A stretch of 64,000 nt of DNA from Sphingomonas sp. Leaf22 (GTDB lineage Bacteria; Pseudomonadota; Alphaproteobacteria; Sphingomonadales; Sphingomonadaceae), in contig NZ_LMKP01000009.1 in NCBI RefSeq assembly GCF_001421715.1, positions 1 through 64,000 of the forward strand, given 5' to 3'. Both the position numbers and the translations under genes were made by a program. This document shows positions 12,759 to 20,189 of the stretch, piece by piece. The number at the start of each line of letters is the position of its first letter. Positions within the stretch are counted from its first letter, which is position 1. The notes under the pieces were generated by a model. It saw only the letters and a list, made by a program, of their open reading frames with translations, had not been told where the DNA came from and searched no databases.

Positions 12759-13831
12759 TGCCCGTCTCGATCCTCATCGGCGACGTATTCGATCGGCTGG
12801 CGGAACTGCCGGCGGACTCGATCGACTGTTGCGTCACCTCCCCGCCCTATTGGGGCCTGCGCGACTATGGCGTTGCTGGGCAGATCGGGCTCGAGCCTAC
12901 GCTGGCCGAGCATCTCGACGTCATGGTCCGGGTGTTCGACGCCGTGCGGCGGGTGCTGAAGCCCGAGGGCACGCTGTGGTTGAACTACGGCGACTGCTAC
13001 GCGACCAAGCCCAACGGGCGCAGCGCGGCGGACACGAAGGCAGCGGGCCACGACGACCGAACCTTCCGCGACAAGCCGTTCAGCACGATCGGCGGCGGCC
13101 TGAAGCCGAAGGATCTGTGCATGATCCCAAACCGGCTGGCGATCGCGTTGCAGGATGCCGGCTGGTGGGTCCGGTCCGAGATCGTCTGGGGCAAGCCGAA
13201 CCCCATGCCCGACAGCAGCGGTCGTTATCGGCCGTCGACCGCGCACGAGAAGGTGTTCCTGCTGACGAAGTCGGCTAAGAGCCATTACGACGCCGTGGCG
13301 GTGCGGATGCCGTCGGCTGGCGAGAACAGCAACGGCTACCCGGGCAGCGATGGCGATGGCGTTCGCAAGCGCACGACGGTCGGCAACATCGTCGACAAGC
13401 AACGCGGTCATTCGCGTCGGCATGCCGGTTTGAACGATCGCTGGGACGCGATGTCGCGGACCGAGCAGTGCGGTAACGGTCGTCTGCTCCGAAATTACGA
13501 GCCCGACCTTTCGCCGATCGTCCCGCCCGAGGTGTGGTCGATCGCGACCGCACCGTTCAGCGAGGCGCACTTCGCCACCTTCCCGCCCGCGCTGGTCGCC
13601 CCGTGTCTGCTCGCCGGCTGCCCAATCGGCGGGATCGTGCTCGACCCGTTCGGCGGCGCGGGCACGACCGGGCTGGTCGCCGACCGGATGCAGCGCAGCG
13701 CGGTGCTGATCGAACTGAACCCCGAATATGCGGCGATCGCCGAGCGCCGCCTCGCCGCCGACCGCGGCGGGCTGCTGGACGTGATGGAGCACCAGCCGCC
13801 CCTACCCCTCACCCAAGGAGCAGCAGCATGA
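12758..13831 (+). CDS. DNA methyltransferase, N4-cytosine/N6-adenine type
   Basis: The 357-residue protein has the catalytic TSPPYWGLRDYG motif near residue 27 and the SAM-binding DPFGGAGTTGL motif near residue 297. In this beta-class order the catalytic motif comes first. SPPY rather than DPPY favours N4-cytosine, but N6-adenine cannot be excluded. No partner restriction gene is seen, so it probably protects phage DNA or changes host methylation. A variable segment between residues 90 and 260 is the likely target recognition part. Confidence 0.85.
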   Translation: MPVSILIGDVFDRLAELPADSIDCCVTSPPYWGLRDYGVAGQIGLEPTLAEHLDVMVRVFDAVRRVLKPEGTLWLNYGDCYATKPNGRSAADTKAAGHDDRTFRDKPFSTIGGGLKPKDLCMIPNRLAIALQDAGWWVRSEIVWGKPNPMPDSSGRYRPSTAHEKVFLLTKSAKSHYDAVAVRMPSAGENSNGYPGSDGDGVRKRTTVGNIVDKQRGHSRRHAGLNDRWDAMSRTEQCGNGRLLRNYEPDLSPIVPPEVWSIATAPFSEAHFATFPPALVAPCLLAGCPIGGIVLDPFGGAGTTGLVADRMQRSAVLIELNPEYAAIAERRLAADRGGLLDVMEHQPPLPLTQGAAA

Positions 13832-14988
13832 CGCATGTACGCTTCGACCGCGCGGCCCTGTCCGACGCGCTCGCGATCGCCGGCAAGGTGAAGGGCTGGG
13901 CCCCGCCGCGCTGGACGACGTATCAGGAGAAGAAGAGCGACGGCACATACGAGACGCGCTGGCGCGCAGGTCCGCCGATGGTCGAGATCATCGCCAGCAA
14001 CGGCAGCGCGACGCTCCGCTCTGCGAACTTCGATCGGCAGATCACGGTGGCGATCCCCTGCGAGGGTGATGCGTCCGCGCTAGTGCCGCTCGGCACGCTG
14101 CATTCGTGGGTGTCGAAGCTGACCGGTGATCGCGTCGACCTGCGCGTCGAGGGCGAGGATGCGCTATTCACGTCGGCCCGCCTGCGAGCGTCGCTCCGTT
14201 CCGCGCCGCTGAACGCCTATCCGCCGCTGCGCGATCTGGGAATCCCCATGACGGCGGACCTGCTCGAACTGCGCGCGGGCTTCGAGGCGACGGTGGCGGT
14301 GCCCAAGGATGGCGGACCGGTCGAGCAAGGCGGCGTCCACATGCGCGGCGAGCCGGGCGCGTTCCGGTTCTTCGCCACGCAGCACGGCCGCATCCACGAG
14401 CGGCAGGCTGGCGGCGCGGCTGGTGCGAACATCATCGTGCCGGTCGATACCGCGCGGATGTTCCTTGCCCTGTTCGATGGCGAGAGCGCCGACGTCGAGA
14501 TCCGCACCAGCGACCGGTCGATCGCGTTCCAGTGCGGTGACGTGCTGCTGTCGTCGGCGATCCTTGATGGCGGCGCGGCGTCCGGTGACCGCGAGTTCGA
14601 GCGCCCCCGGCCAAACACACTGCGCGCCCATGCCGATGACCTGCTGTCCGCGCTCGAGCTCGCGACGACGGTGTCGGACCCGAAGCATGGCGACTTCGAA
14701 CTGCGGCTCGGCGCCACCTGCGAAGCCTATGCCAAGAGCGAGGGCGGCCGCGACCAGGGCACCGTCGCACTGTTCGGCGAATGGTCGGGCGCGCCGATGG
14801 CGATCACCTTCGCGCTGAAGCCGGTCCGCGACGCGCTGCTGCTGTTCGGCGGCTCCGAGATCGAATGGCGCATGGGCGGTGCGCTCGAAACGACCACAAT
14901 CGCGCTCGCGGCTGGTGGAGAGGTCCGCGCGCTGGTCGCGCCGTACCTGCCCCGCGAGGCGGCTCCGGCAAAGGACAAGGCGGCATGA
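13828..14988 (+). CDS. DNA polymerase III beta sliding-clamp-like protein
   Basis: The 386-residue length and the pattern of three repeated strand-rich modules fit the DnaN fold. Visible parts are FEATVAVPKDGGPVEQGGVHM, FRFFATQHGRIHERQ with IIVPVDTARMFLAL, and a final MAITFALKPVRDALLLFG segment. This resembles the end of bacterial clamps, where the last strand reads PMRI. A phage clamp would tether the host polymerase to phage DNA. The start overlaps the methyltransferase stop (ATGA). Similarity is by eye, so a diverged or decoy clamp is possible. Confidence 0.65.
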   Translation: MTHVRFDRAALSDALAIAGKVKGWAPPRWTTYQEKKSDGTYETRWRAGPPMVEIIASNGSATLRSANFDRQITVAIPCEGDASALVPLGTLHSWVSKLTGDRVDLRVEGEDALFTSARLRASLRSAPLNAYPPLRDLGIPMTADLLELRAGFEATVAVPKDGGPVEQGGVHMRGEPGAFRFFATQHGRIHERQAGGAAGANIIVPVDTARMFLALFDGESADVEIRTSDRSIAFQCGDVLLSSAILDGGAASGDREFERPRPNTLRAHADDLLSALELATTVSDPKHGDFELRLGATCEAYAKSEGGRDQGTVALFGEWSGAPMAITFALKPVRDALLLFGGSEIEWRMGGALETTTIALAAGGEVRALVAPYLPREAAPAKDKAA

Positions 14989-15191
14989 TCGAGTGCTTCG
15001 AGTTCATGATCGACAAGAGCGATGTCGTCGACCTCGCCTGCGCGATCGAGTGCGGCGACCGTGCGAAAGCGGCTGACGCCCTTAACCGGTTGCTGGCCAC
15101 CGAAATTAGCGAGGACAACAACGCCGGCCTGCGGCTGACCGAATGGATCGCGCAGGGCCGCGCGCTCGCCGCGAAGCAGGTGACAGCATGA
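14985..15191 (+). CDS. Small acidic hypothetical protein (68 aa)
   Basis: The gene is coupled to both neighbours by ATGA overlaps. The product is helical and acidic at the start (ECFEFMIDKSDVVDLACAIE). No family is recognised. Its place between clamp-like and helix-turn-helix genes suggests a replication or expression accessory role only by association. Confidence 0.6.
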   Translation: MIECFEFMIDKSDVVDLACAIECGDRAKAADALNRLLATEISEDNNAGLRLTEWIAQGRALAAKQVTA

Positions 15192-15514
15192 CCGTTCGTA
15201 AAAAGGCGAACAGCGGCCGGAAAGCCGTCGCCAAGCCTGCGCCTGCCCCCACCACGCCACCTGTTCGGGAAAATACGAACAGCACGGCTGGCGCGCGGCT
15301 CGCCCGCATCGTCATGCTCGAGCACGCGGCCGGGCACCTGAAGCAACAGCAGCTTGCCGACGCGCTGGGCATCGGCATCCGCGCCCTACAGCACAAGCTG
15401 AGTGTCAGCCGCGGCGTGATGGATAGCGACCTGACGCTGGCCGCGACCGCGCTCGAAAAGCGGGCCGGCGAGATCGCCGCGCTGGCGAACCGGATGCGCG
15501 AGGCGGCGCAGTGA
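15188..15514 (+). CDS. Helix-turn-helix protein (108 aa)
   Basis: A basic, Ala/Pro-rich N-terminus is followed by a helix-turn-helix (KQQQLADALGIGIRALQHKL) and a C-terminal helix. The start overlaps the previous stop. At its end the stop TGA overlaps the GTG of the frame at 15511 (GTGA), while the methyltransferase ATG lies at 15516, so both downstream frames are positioned for coupling. It is a likely phage transcription regulator. Confidence 0.65.
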   Translation: MTVRKKANSGRKAVAKPAPAPTTPPVRENTNSTAGARLARIVMLEHAAGHLKQQQLADALGIGIRALQHKLSVSRGVMDSDLTLAATALEKRAGEIAALANRMREAAQ

Positions 15515-16755
15515 CATGGCTTTTCGTACCATCAGTGTGTGCGCCGGCGTCGGAGGGCTCGACCTCGGCGTCCGAATTGCCCGACCCGACGCGCGCTGTG
15601 TCGCTCTCGTGGAGAGGGAAGCTTCAGCAGCCGCAAGCCTGGTCGCGAGCATGGAAGCGGGGCGGCTTCATCCGGCTGCTGTCTGGCCTGACCTGCGAAC
15701 CTTCGACGCTGGAGCATGGCGCGGCGCAGTGGATTGCGTCCTGTCGGGCGATCCCTGCCAAGGGAACAGCGTCGCCGGAAAGCGGCTCGGTGCCGCCGAC
15801 GACCGATGGCTGCTCGACCGCGCGATCGAGGTGTTCGACGAAAGCGGGGCTGCTGTGTTCTTCCGCGAGAACGTCGTCGGGAACCTCGCAGGACAGATCG
15901 CCGCCGCCGTCCCGGCATTGGAGCGGCTGGGCTGCCGCGTTGCGTGCGGAATATTCAGCGCGGCCGAGGCCGGAGCGAGCCACCGCCGCGAGCGGTTCTT
16001 CCTCTTGGCAATCCGATCGCCCGTTTCCGGTTGGGATCGACTGGCCAACGCCAGCGGCGATCGATGCGAGCCGGGACGGAGCGCACCTTCGGCAAATGAC
16101 GATCGATGCAGCAAAGCATGGCGCGCGGAAGGGCATCAGCCTTCACCACGAGATTGCTCACTGGCGAACGCCGAACGCGACGATGGCGGATCATGGACCG
16201 ATGTCGCCTGCCTACCGGGAAGAGCGCGGTCAGATGGTGACGCTCGACGATCAGGCGACGCATTGGATGACGCCGAATGTCCCAAACGGGGGGCGGACAG
16301 CATCCCATGCGATTGCCAAGGGGCGGACGCTCACGCGCGAGGACGGGACGAAGGTCCAGCTTGGGTTGGAGCATCAAGCCAAGACTTGGCCGACCCCAAT
16401 GTCGCGGGATCATCGATCCGGTCATGCGCAGAAAACGGACGAGGAATTGTGGGGCAAGAAGGGCCGCCCGCTCGAGCGCGTCGCTACAACCTTCCGACCT
16501 TCGCTCCCGGACCAGCCGACAGCCGATGGCCATCTATCATCGCCGCAGCGCCGTCGCTTGAACCCGCTGTTTGTCGAGTGGCTGATGGGGTGGCCGGAAG
16601 GATTGAGCGGCTTCGACACTGCGGCAATGGGGTCGTGCCACTCGCCGCAGCCCTCGCATGGGTGCGGCTGCATGGACTGCTGGCTGACGCAGCAGCGGGC
16701 GATGCTGTCCGATTTGCTGACGATCGATCCGCCAGCGCAGGGGCTGCTGTTGTGA
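15511..16755 (+). CDS. Overlapping-frame protein with W-x-T-P repeats (414 aa)
   Basis: This frame lies on the same strand as the C5 methyltransferase, almost end to end. It starts at a GTG that overlaps the preceding stop (GTGA). W-x-T-P occurs at residues 178, 218, 252 and 293. Each repeat unit ends with Leu, two polar residues and a conserved Ala exactly before the next Trp (L211..W218, L245..W252, L286..W293, L321..F328). The end contains LNPLFVEWLMGWPEG, a phrase I recall from phage proteins next to methyltransferases. Both frames therefore appear to be under selection. The function is unknown. Confidence 0.6.
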   Translation: MTWLFVPSVCAPASEGSTSASELPDPTRAVSLSWRGKLQQPQAWSRAWKRGGFIRLLSGLTCEPSTLEHGAAQWIASCRAIPAKGTASPESGSVPPTTDGCSTARSRCSTKAGLLCSSARTSSGTSQDRSPPPSRHWSGWAAALRAEYSARPRPERATAASGSSSWQSDRPFPVGIDWPTPAAIDASRDGAHLRQMTIDAAKHGARKGISLHHEIAHWRTPNATMADHGPMSPAYREERGQMVTLDDQATHWMTPNVPNGGRTASHAIAKGRTLTREDGTKVQLGLEHQAKTWPTPMSRDHRSGHAQKTDEELWGKKGRPLERVATTFRPSLPDQPTADGHLSSPQRRRLNPLFVEWLMGWPEGLSGFDTAAMGSCHSPQPSHGCGCMDCWLTQQRAMLSDLLTIDPPAQGLLL

Positions 16756-16769
16756 GTACGGCGGCATGA
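15516..16769 (+). CDS. C5-cytosine DNA methyltransferase
   Basis: The 417-residue enzyme shows the ordered C5-methyltransferase motifs. SVCAGVGGLDLG (SAM binding) is at residues 7-18, the catalytic GDPCQGNS has Cys81, RENV has Glu118, HRRERFFLLA is at 156-165, and the C-terminal GNGVVP is at 370-375. The region between residues 175 and 350 would be the target recognition domain. It carries repeated LANA/LADP phrases that arise because the same DNA also encodes W-x-T-P repeats in the next frame. The stop overlaps the next gene (ATGA). Confidence 0.85.
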   Translation: MAFRTISVCAGVGGLDLGVRIARPDARCVALVEREASAAASLVASMEAGRLHPAAVWPDLRTFDAGAWRGAVDCVLSGDPCQGNSVAGKRLGAADDRWLLDRAIEVFDESGAAVFFRENVVGNLAGQIAAAVPALERLGCRVACGIFSAAEAGASHRRERFFLLAIRSPVSGWDRLANASGDRCEPGRSAPSANDDRCSKAWRAEGHQPSPRDCSLANAERDDGGSWTDVACLPGRARSDGDARRSGDALDDAECPKRGADSIPCDCQGADAHARGRDEGPAWVGASSQDLADPNVAGSSIRSCAENGRGIVGQEGPPARARRYNLPTFAPGPADSRWPSIIAAAPSLEPAVCRVADGVAGRIERLRHCGNGVVPLAAALAWVRLHGLLADAAAGDAVRFADDRSASAGAAVVSTAA

Positions 16770-17611
16770 CCCCGTGGCCGAACCTGTGGCCGACACTGTC
16801 GGCACCGCTCTCCAATCCAGTCCTGCGGTTCGTCGCGGCCGGCATGGGCGTGCAGTCGACGACCTTGCTGCTTGCTGCGGCACGGGGCGACGTCGGGCCC
16901 ATGCCCGACTGCGCCATCTTCGCCGACACCCGCTGGGAGCCAAAGCGGGTCATGGAGCATATTGAGCGCATCCGGCCGCTGCGGCCCTTCCCGCTTCACA
17001 CGATCACGCGCGGCGACCTTCGTGCAGCGGCTATTGAGGGCGAGGAACCCGAAGACCGGTTCGCCGTGCCGTTCCATGTTCGCCGCGGCGACGGGAAGCT
17101 GACGATAGGCAAGCGGCAGTGCACCAGCCGCTACAAGATCATTCCGATCAAACAGAAGGTGCGGGACATCCTCGGCGTTGGTCCACGCGGCTACATCGCC
17201 CCGGACTCAGTCGAGCAGTGGGTCGGTATTTCGACCGACGAGTCGCATCGTATGGCGCCGTCTGGGGTTGCCTACATCCGGAACCGGCACCCACTCATCG
17301 AAGCCGATATGAGCCGCGAAGCCTGCAAACGATGGCTAGCAGAGCGTCAGCAGCGGGCAGTAAAGAGCCGGTGCCGGGGTTGTCCGTTTCAGACCAACGA
17401 CGACTGGCGGGACCTTCGCGACAACGACCCCGAAGAATGGGCAATGACGATTGCGGATGATCGCGCCATCCGCACACGCGGCAGCAGCCCCGATGCTCAG
17501 CAGTTCATGCACTTCTCTGGCGTCCCGCTGGAAGACGCCGATCTGTCCGTCCGCGTGCATCCGAACCAGCTTGGTTTCGATCTACACTGTGGTGGAGCAT
17601 GCGGCTCATGA
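16766..17611 (+). CDS. PAPS-reductase-like PP-loop protein
   Basis: The 281-residue protein belongs by appearance to the adenine-nucleotide alpha-hydrolase/PAPS reductase group. It has a PP-loop-like RFVAAGMGVQSTTLLLAA near residue 23, an FADTRWEP segment, KRQCTSRYKIIPI and a C-terminal KSRCRGCPF cysteine pair. Phages often carry such genes beside methyltransferases. A role in sulfur-containing DNA or RNA modification (DndC is a relative) is possible but not shown. The start overlaps the methyltransferase stop. Confidence 0.7.
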   Translation: MTPWPNLWPTLSAPLSNPVLRFVAAGMGVQSTTLLLAAARGDVGPMPDCAIFADTRWEPKRVMEHIERIRPLRPFPLHTITRGDLRAAAIEGEEPEDRFAVPFHVRRGDGKLTIGKRQCTSRYKIIPIKQKVRDILGVGPRGYIAPDSVEQWVGISTDESHRMAPSGVAYIRNRHPLIEADMSREACKRWLAERQQRAVKSRCRGCPFQTNDDWRDLRDNDPEEWAMTIADDRAIRTRGSSPDAQQFMHFSGVPLEDADLSVRVHPNQLGFDLHCGGACGS

Positions 17612-17964
17612 AGCGACCAGTCGCTCATAAATACGGCGCGAAGGCAGCGCTGTGCGGCTTCTGCACGAAGCCGCACCCGTCGCGCCGAGAGGCGAAGCGG
17701 TGCGCTGACCTGCATATCCTTCAGCGCGCGGGCGAGATTGACGAGCTCGAGGTCGGCCCGCGCTTCTTCTTCGAGATCAACGGACGCCCGCTGGTCCACG
17801 ATAACGGCCGGCGCGCGGTCTACACGCCCGACTGGCGCTACCGGCGCGTCAACGACGACCGTGCGGTGGTGGAAGACACCAAGGGCATGCGCGTGCGCGA
17901 CTGGCCGCTGCGCAAGGCGCTGTTCCGCGCCTGCTATCCCGACATCGAGGTCATAGAATCATGA
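17608..17964 (+). CDS. DUF1064-family putative endonuclease
   Basis: The 118-residue protein has the family layout: HKYGAKA, a Ser-Arg-Arg-Glu-Ala segment (HPSRREAKRCADLH), LQRAGEIDELE, then YTPDWRYR and VVEDTKGMRVRDWPLRKALF. The acidic residues and the Lys in EDTKG resemble the active site of restriction-type folds, and the family is thought to process branched DNA. ATG at 17608 is preferred because it overlaps the preceding stop (ATGA). An upstream ATG at 17599 is possible. Confidence 0.8.
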   Translation: MKRPVAHKYGAKAALCGFCTKPHPSRREAKRCADLHILQRAGEIDELEVGPRFFFEINGRPLVHDNGRRAVYTPDWRYRRVNDDRAVVEDTKGMRVRDWPLRKALFRACYPDIEVIES

Positions 17965-18941
17965 GCCCCCCGCCCCCCATGGTCGCGCCCGAGGCGGACC
18001 TTCAGGACTTCCCGTTCATGCCGCTGCACGTTGCGCGGCTGCGCGACAGCGACCTCGCCGCCGAGGGCGACCCCGAGGGATGCTGGTATGCGGTGCTGCT
18101 GTGGGCGGCGGCGTGGCACCAACTGCCAGCCGCGTCGCTGCCCGACAATGACGCGGTGCTGACCAAGCTGTGCGGCTTAGGGCGCGACACGAGGACATGG
18201 CGCAAGCATAAGGCGGACGCGCTGCGTGGGTTCGTCGCCTGCGCCGACGGTCGCCTCTATCACCCGGTCGTCGCGGAGCAGGCCAATGCCGCCTGGGAAA
18301 GCAAGCTGCGTCAGCGGCACCGCACCGAATGCGCCCGCATCAAGCAGCGCGCGGTGCGCGGCGGCCTTGCTGAGGCGAAGCGGGCGTTCGCCGAATGGGT
18401 ATCGGATGAGCACCCATCGTCTGTTCCCTATCTGTCCCTCAGCGGTGACGATGCGGTCACTCGTGACAATACCGTTGTGTCACCAGTGACAGACGAAAAT
18501 GTCACTGGTGACAATGCCTCCAAGAGACAGGGACAGGGACAGGGACAGAGAGATTCTATTTCGGAAGCTGACGCTTCCGGCGCCGACGCGCCGCCGCCGC
18601 CCGGAAACGTGATCCGGCTTGCCGCCGCCCAGCCCATGCCCGACCCGGTGAAGGTTATGTTCGACAGCGGCGTCGCCTTGCTCGGTGTCGCCATGATCCC
18701 CGAGGCGAAGGCCCGTCAGATGCTCGGCAAGTGGCGGCAGGCCTATGGTCCCGAGACGGTCATCGCCGCCCTCGGCACCGCCCAGCGCGAAGGCGCGATC
18801 GACCCCGTCAGTTTCATCGAAGGAGTGCTCCGCAATGGCCAACGACATCGTCAGGACCGACCGAGCGGACCGGTGGAAGCACGCCGCCAATCTCGCATGC
18901 AGCGCGGTGTGGAATCCGGACCAGGTGATGGCGGACTGTGA
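17961..18941 (+). CDS. DUF1376-type replication protein (O-like)
   Basis: The N-terminal 130 residues match the DUF1376 pattern of phage replication proteins (FPFMPLHVARLRDSDLAA, CWYAVLLWAAAWHQLP). They are followed by a low-complexity linker and a C-terminal helical domain (ARQMLGKWRQAYGPETVIAAL). Such proteins are thought to recognise the origin and bring the host helicase. The linker-encoding DNA contains three phased palindromes (18456-18513), as the lambda origin lies inside gene O. The gene overlaps the following one by about 107 bases. Confidence 0.75.
   Translation: MSPPPPMVAPEADLQDFPFMPLHVARLRDSDLAAEGDPEGCWYAVLLWAAAWHQLPAASLPDNDAVLTKLCGLGRDTRTWRKHKADALRGFVACADGRLYHPVVAEQANAAWESKLRQRHRTECARIKQRAVRGGLAEAKRAFAEWVSDEHPSSVPYLSLSGDDAVTRDNTVVSPVTDENVTGDNASKRQGQGQGQRDSISEADASGADAPPPPGNVIRLAAAQPMPDPVKVMFDSGVALLGVAMIPEAKARQMLGKWRQAYGPETVIAALGTAQREGAIDPVSFIEGVLRNGQRHRQDRPSGPVEARRQSRMQRGVESGPGDGGL
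18456..18513. other. Candidate replication origin: three phased palindromic iterons
   Basis: Three copies of a palindrome lie at 18456-18467 (GTCACTCGTGAC), 18478-18491 (TGTCACCAGTGACA) and 18500-18513 (TGTCACTGGTGACA). Their centres are 23 and 22 bp apart, about two turns of the helix. The coding sequence there is an unconstrained linker. This arrangement inside a replication initiator gene is what an origin looks like. Initiator binding is inferred. Confidence 0.55.
18526..18549 (+). repeat. GACAGG hexamer tract
   Basis: Four tandem copies of GACAGG (the last ending GA) follow the iterons and encode an Arg-Gln-Gly-Gln run. The unit is six bases, so changes in copy number would not shift the frame. 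It may serve as a flexible linker or be part of the origin region. Confidence 0.6.
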
Positions 18942-19527
18942 CGCGACCGACCTGGCGGAAATCGAGCGGATCCTTCGCCGCGCTCCCCGCCCGCTGTCGG
19001 AAACCGAGCCGGACGGCCGGTCGCGCAGCGAGCCGAACTTGGACGGCAAGTTCACGACCGCGCTCGGCGACGGGCTGGCGCTGCTGTACCTGAAGCTGTC
19101 TCCGAACGGCAGCGCCGATCAGTCCGGCGCTTGGGTGCGCGCGATGCAGGCCAGCTTGGACGATCTGGCCGGCGAGGTAGTGGTGCGCGCGACGAAGGCG
19201 GCGCTGCGGCGGCCGATGCGTTTCCATAACGAGGTGGACGGCGTGATCCGGGAAGAGGCGGCGAAGATCATGGCGTCGCGCGTCATGGCCGCCACTCGCA
19301 TCGCCAAGCTGCGCGACAGCCTTGCCGCGCTCCCTGCCCCAGCCGGCGAGGATGAGGACACGGGGCCGGTGGCGCTGTCGCTCGCGACGATCGCGGCCAT
19401 GCCCGACGCGCTGTGCCGGATCGGCGTCGCGCGTGGGTGGCTGACGCCGGAGCAGATCGGCGAGGCGCGCGGCACGGTGGTCGACAGCGATCGTTCCGCC
19501 TATGTTCCAGACGAGAAGGCAGCGTAA
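18835..19527 (+). CDS. Hypothetical protein downstream of the replication gene (230 aa)
   Basis: The ATG at 18835 has AGGAG ten bases upstream and lies inside the end of the DUF1376 gene. The product is mostly helical (HAANLACSAVWNPDQVMADC, AEIERILRRAPRP, RIAKLRDSLAAL). In lambda this place is held by the helicase loader P, but no motif here identifies the protein as a loader. Confidence 0.65.
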   Translation: MANDIVRTDRADRWKHAANLACSAVWNPDQVMADCDATDLAEIERILRRAPRPLSETEPDGRSRSEPNLDGKFTTALGDGLALLYLKLSPNGSADQSGAWVRAMQASLDDLAGEVVVRATKAALRRPMRFHNEVDGVIREEAAKIMASRVMAATRIAKLRDSLAALPAPAGEDEDTGPVALSLATIAAMPDALCRIGVARGWLTPEQIGEARGTVVDSDRSAYVPDEKAA

Positions 19528-19559
19528 AGATGGTTCGGGGGATCGGAAGGCGGAGCGAT

Positions 19560-20189
19560 ATGGTCGATCGGTGGTGCATCCTGCGGACGAGCGGCGCAAA
19601 GACGGTGCCATTGGCGATTGCGCTGTGCGAGGCCGGGTTCGACGCTTGGACGCCGCGCGCGCTGTCGCTGATCGCGGCGACCAAGCGGAAGCCGGCGAGC
19701 GAGCGCGCTGCGCCGATCGTACCGACCTTTGTGTTCGTCCGTGCTGGGCAGCTGGATAATCTGTGGCGGGCTCATTCCCTCCCCACCAGCAATCTGCCCG
19801 GCTTCCATATCCTGCAGTTAGGTGGTCGAGTGCCGGAGATCGGCGACGCTACCCTATCCTCCCTGCGCGCTGAGGAAGCGCGGGCGCTCCGCGTCTATGA
19901 GGCGCAGGTGGCGGCAAGAGATGCGGGCGAGGCGCGGGCCAAGCGCATCGAACAGCTTCGCACCGAGCAGGCCCGACGCAAGGCGCTGCGTACCGAGGTG
20001 AAGGCGATAGCCGCCGGTGATGCGGTGACCGTCACCGACGCACCCGCGTTCGCGGGCATGGTCGGGACGATCGTCAGTGGGAACGGCCGGTCATATGTCG
20101 TCGGGTTCGGCGGTTCGAGGGAATGGACAATCGAGGCTTGGCAACTGGTTCCGGTCGCGGTATGTTCTCCATCAACACGCGCCGCCTGA
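19560..20189 (+). CDS. NusG-like protein with KOW domain, candidate late antiterminator
   Basis: The 209-residue protein starts like a NusG N-terminal domain (DRWCILRTSGAKTVPLAIAL then GFDAWTPRAL, and PIVPTFVFVRAGQLDNLW). It has a charged coiled linker, and ends with a KOW-type segment (AIAAGDAVTVTDAPAFAGMV, GTIVSGNGRSYVV). NusG paralogues bind RNA polymerase and reduce pausing or termination. The gene is the last before the late operon, where an antiterminator would be expected. GGAG four to five bases before ATG 19560 decides the start; ATG 19530 is the alternative. Confidence 0.72.
   Translation: MVDRWCILRTSGAKTVPLAIALCEAGFDAWTPRALSLIAATKRKPASERAAPIVPTFVFVRAGQLDNLWRAHSLPTSNLPGFHILQLGGRVPEIGDATLSSLRAEEARALRVYEAQVAARDAGEARAKRIEQLRTEQARRKALRTEVKAIAAGDAVTVTDAPAFAGMVGTIVSGNGRSYVVGFGGSREWTIEAWQLVPVAVCSPSTRAA

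Noticed and set aside
18526..18549. Phase-variable repeat in the replication gene
   Set aside because: The unit is six bases, so changes in copy number keep the frame. It cannot switch the gene on and off.
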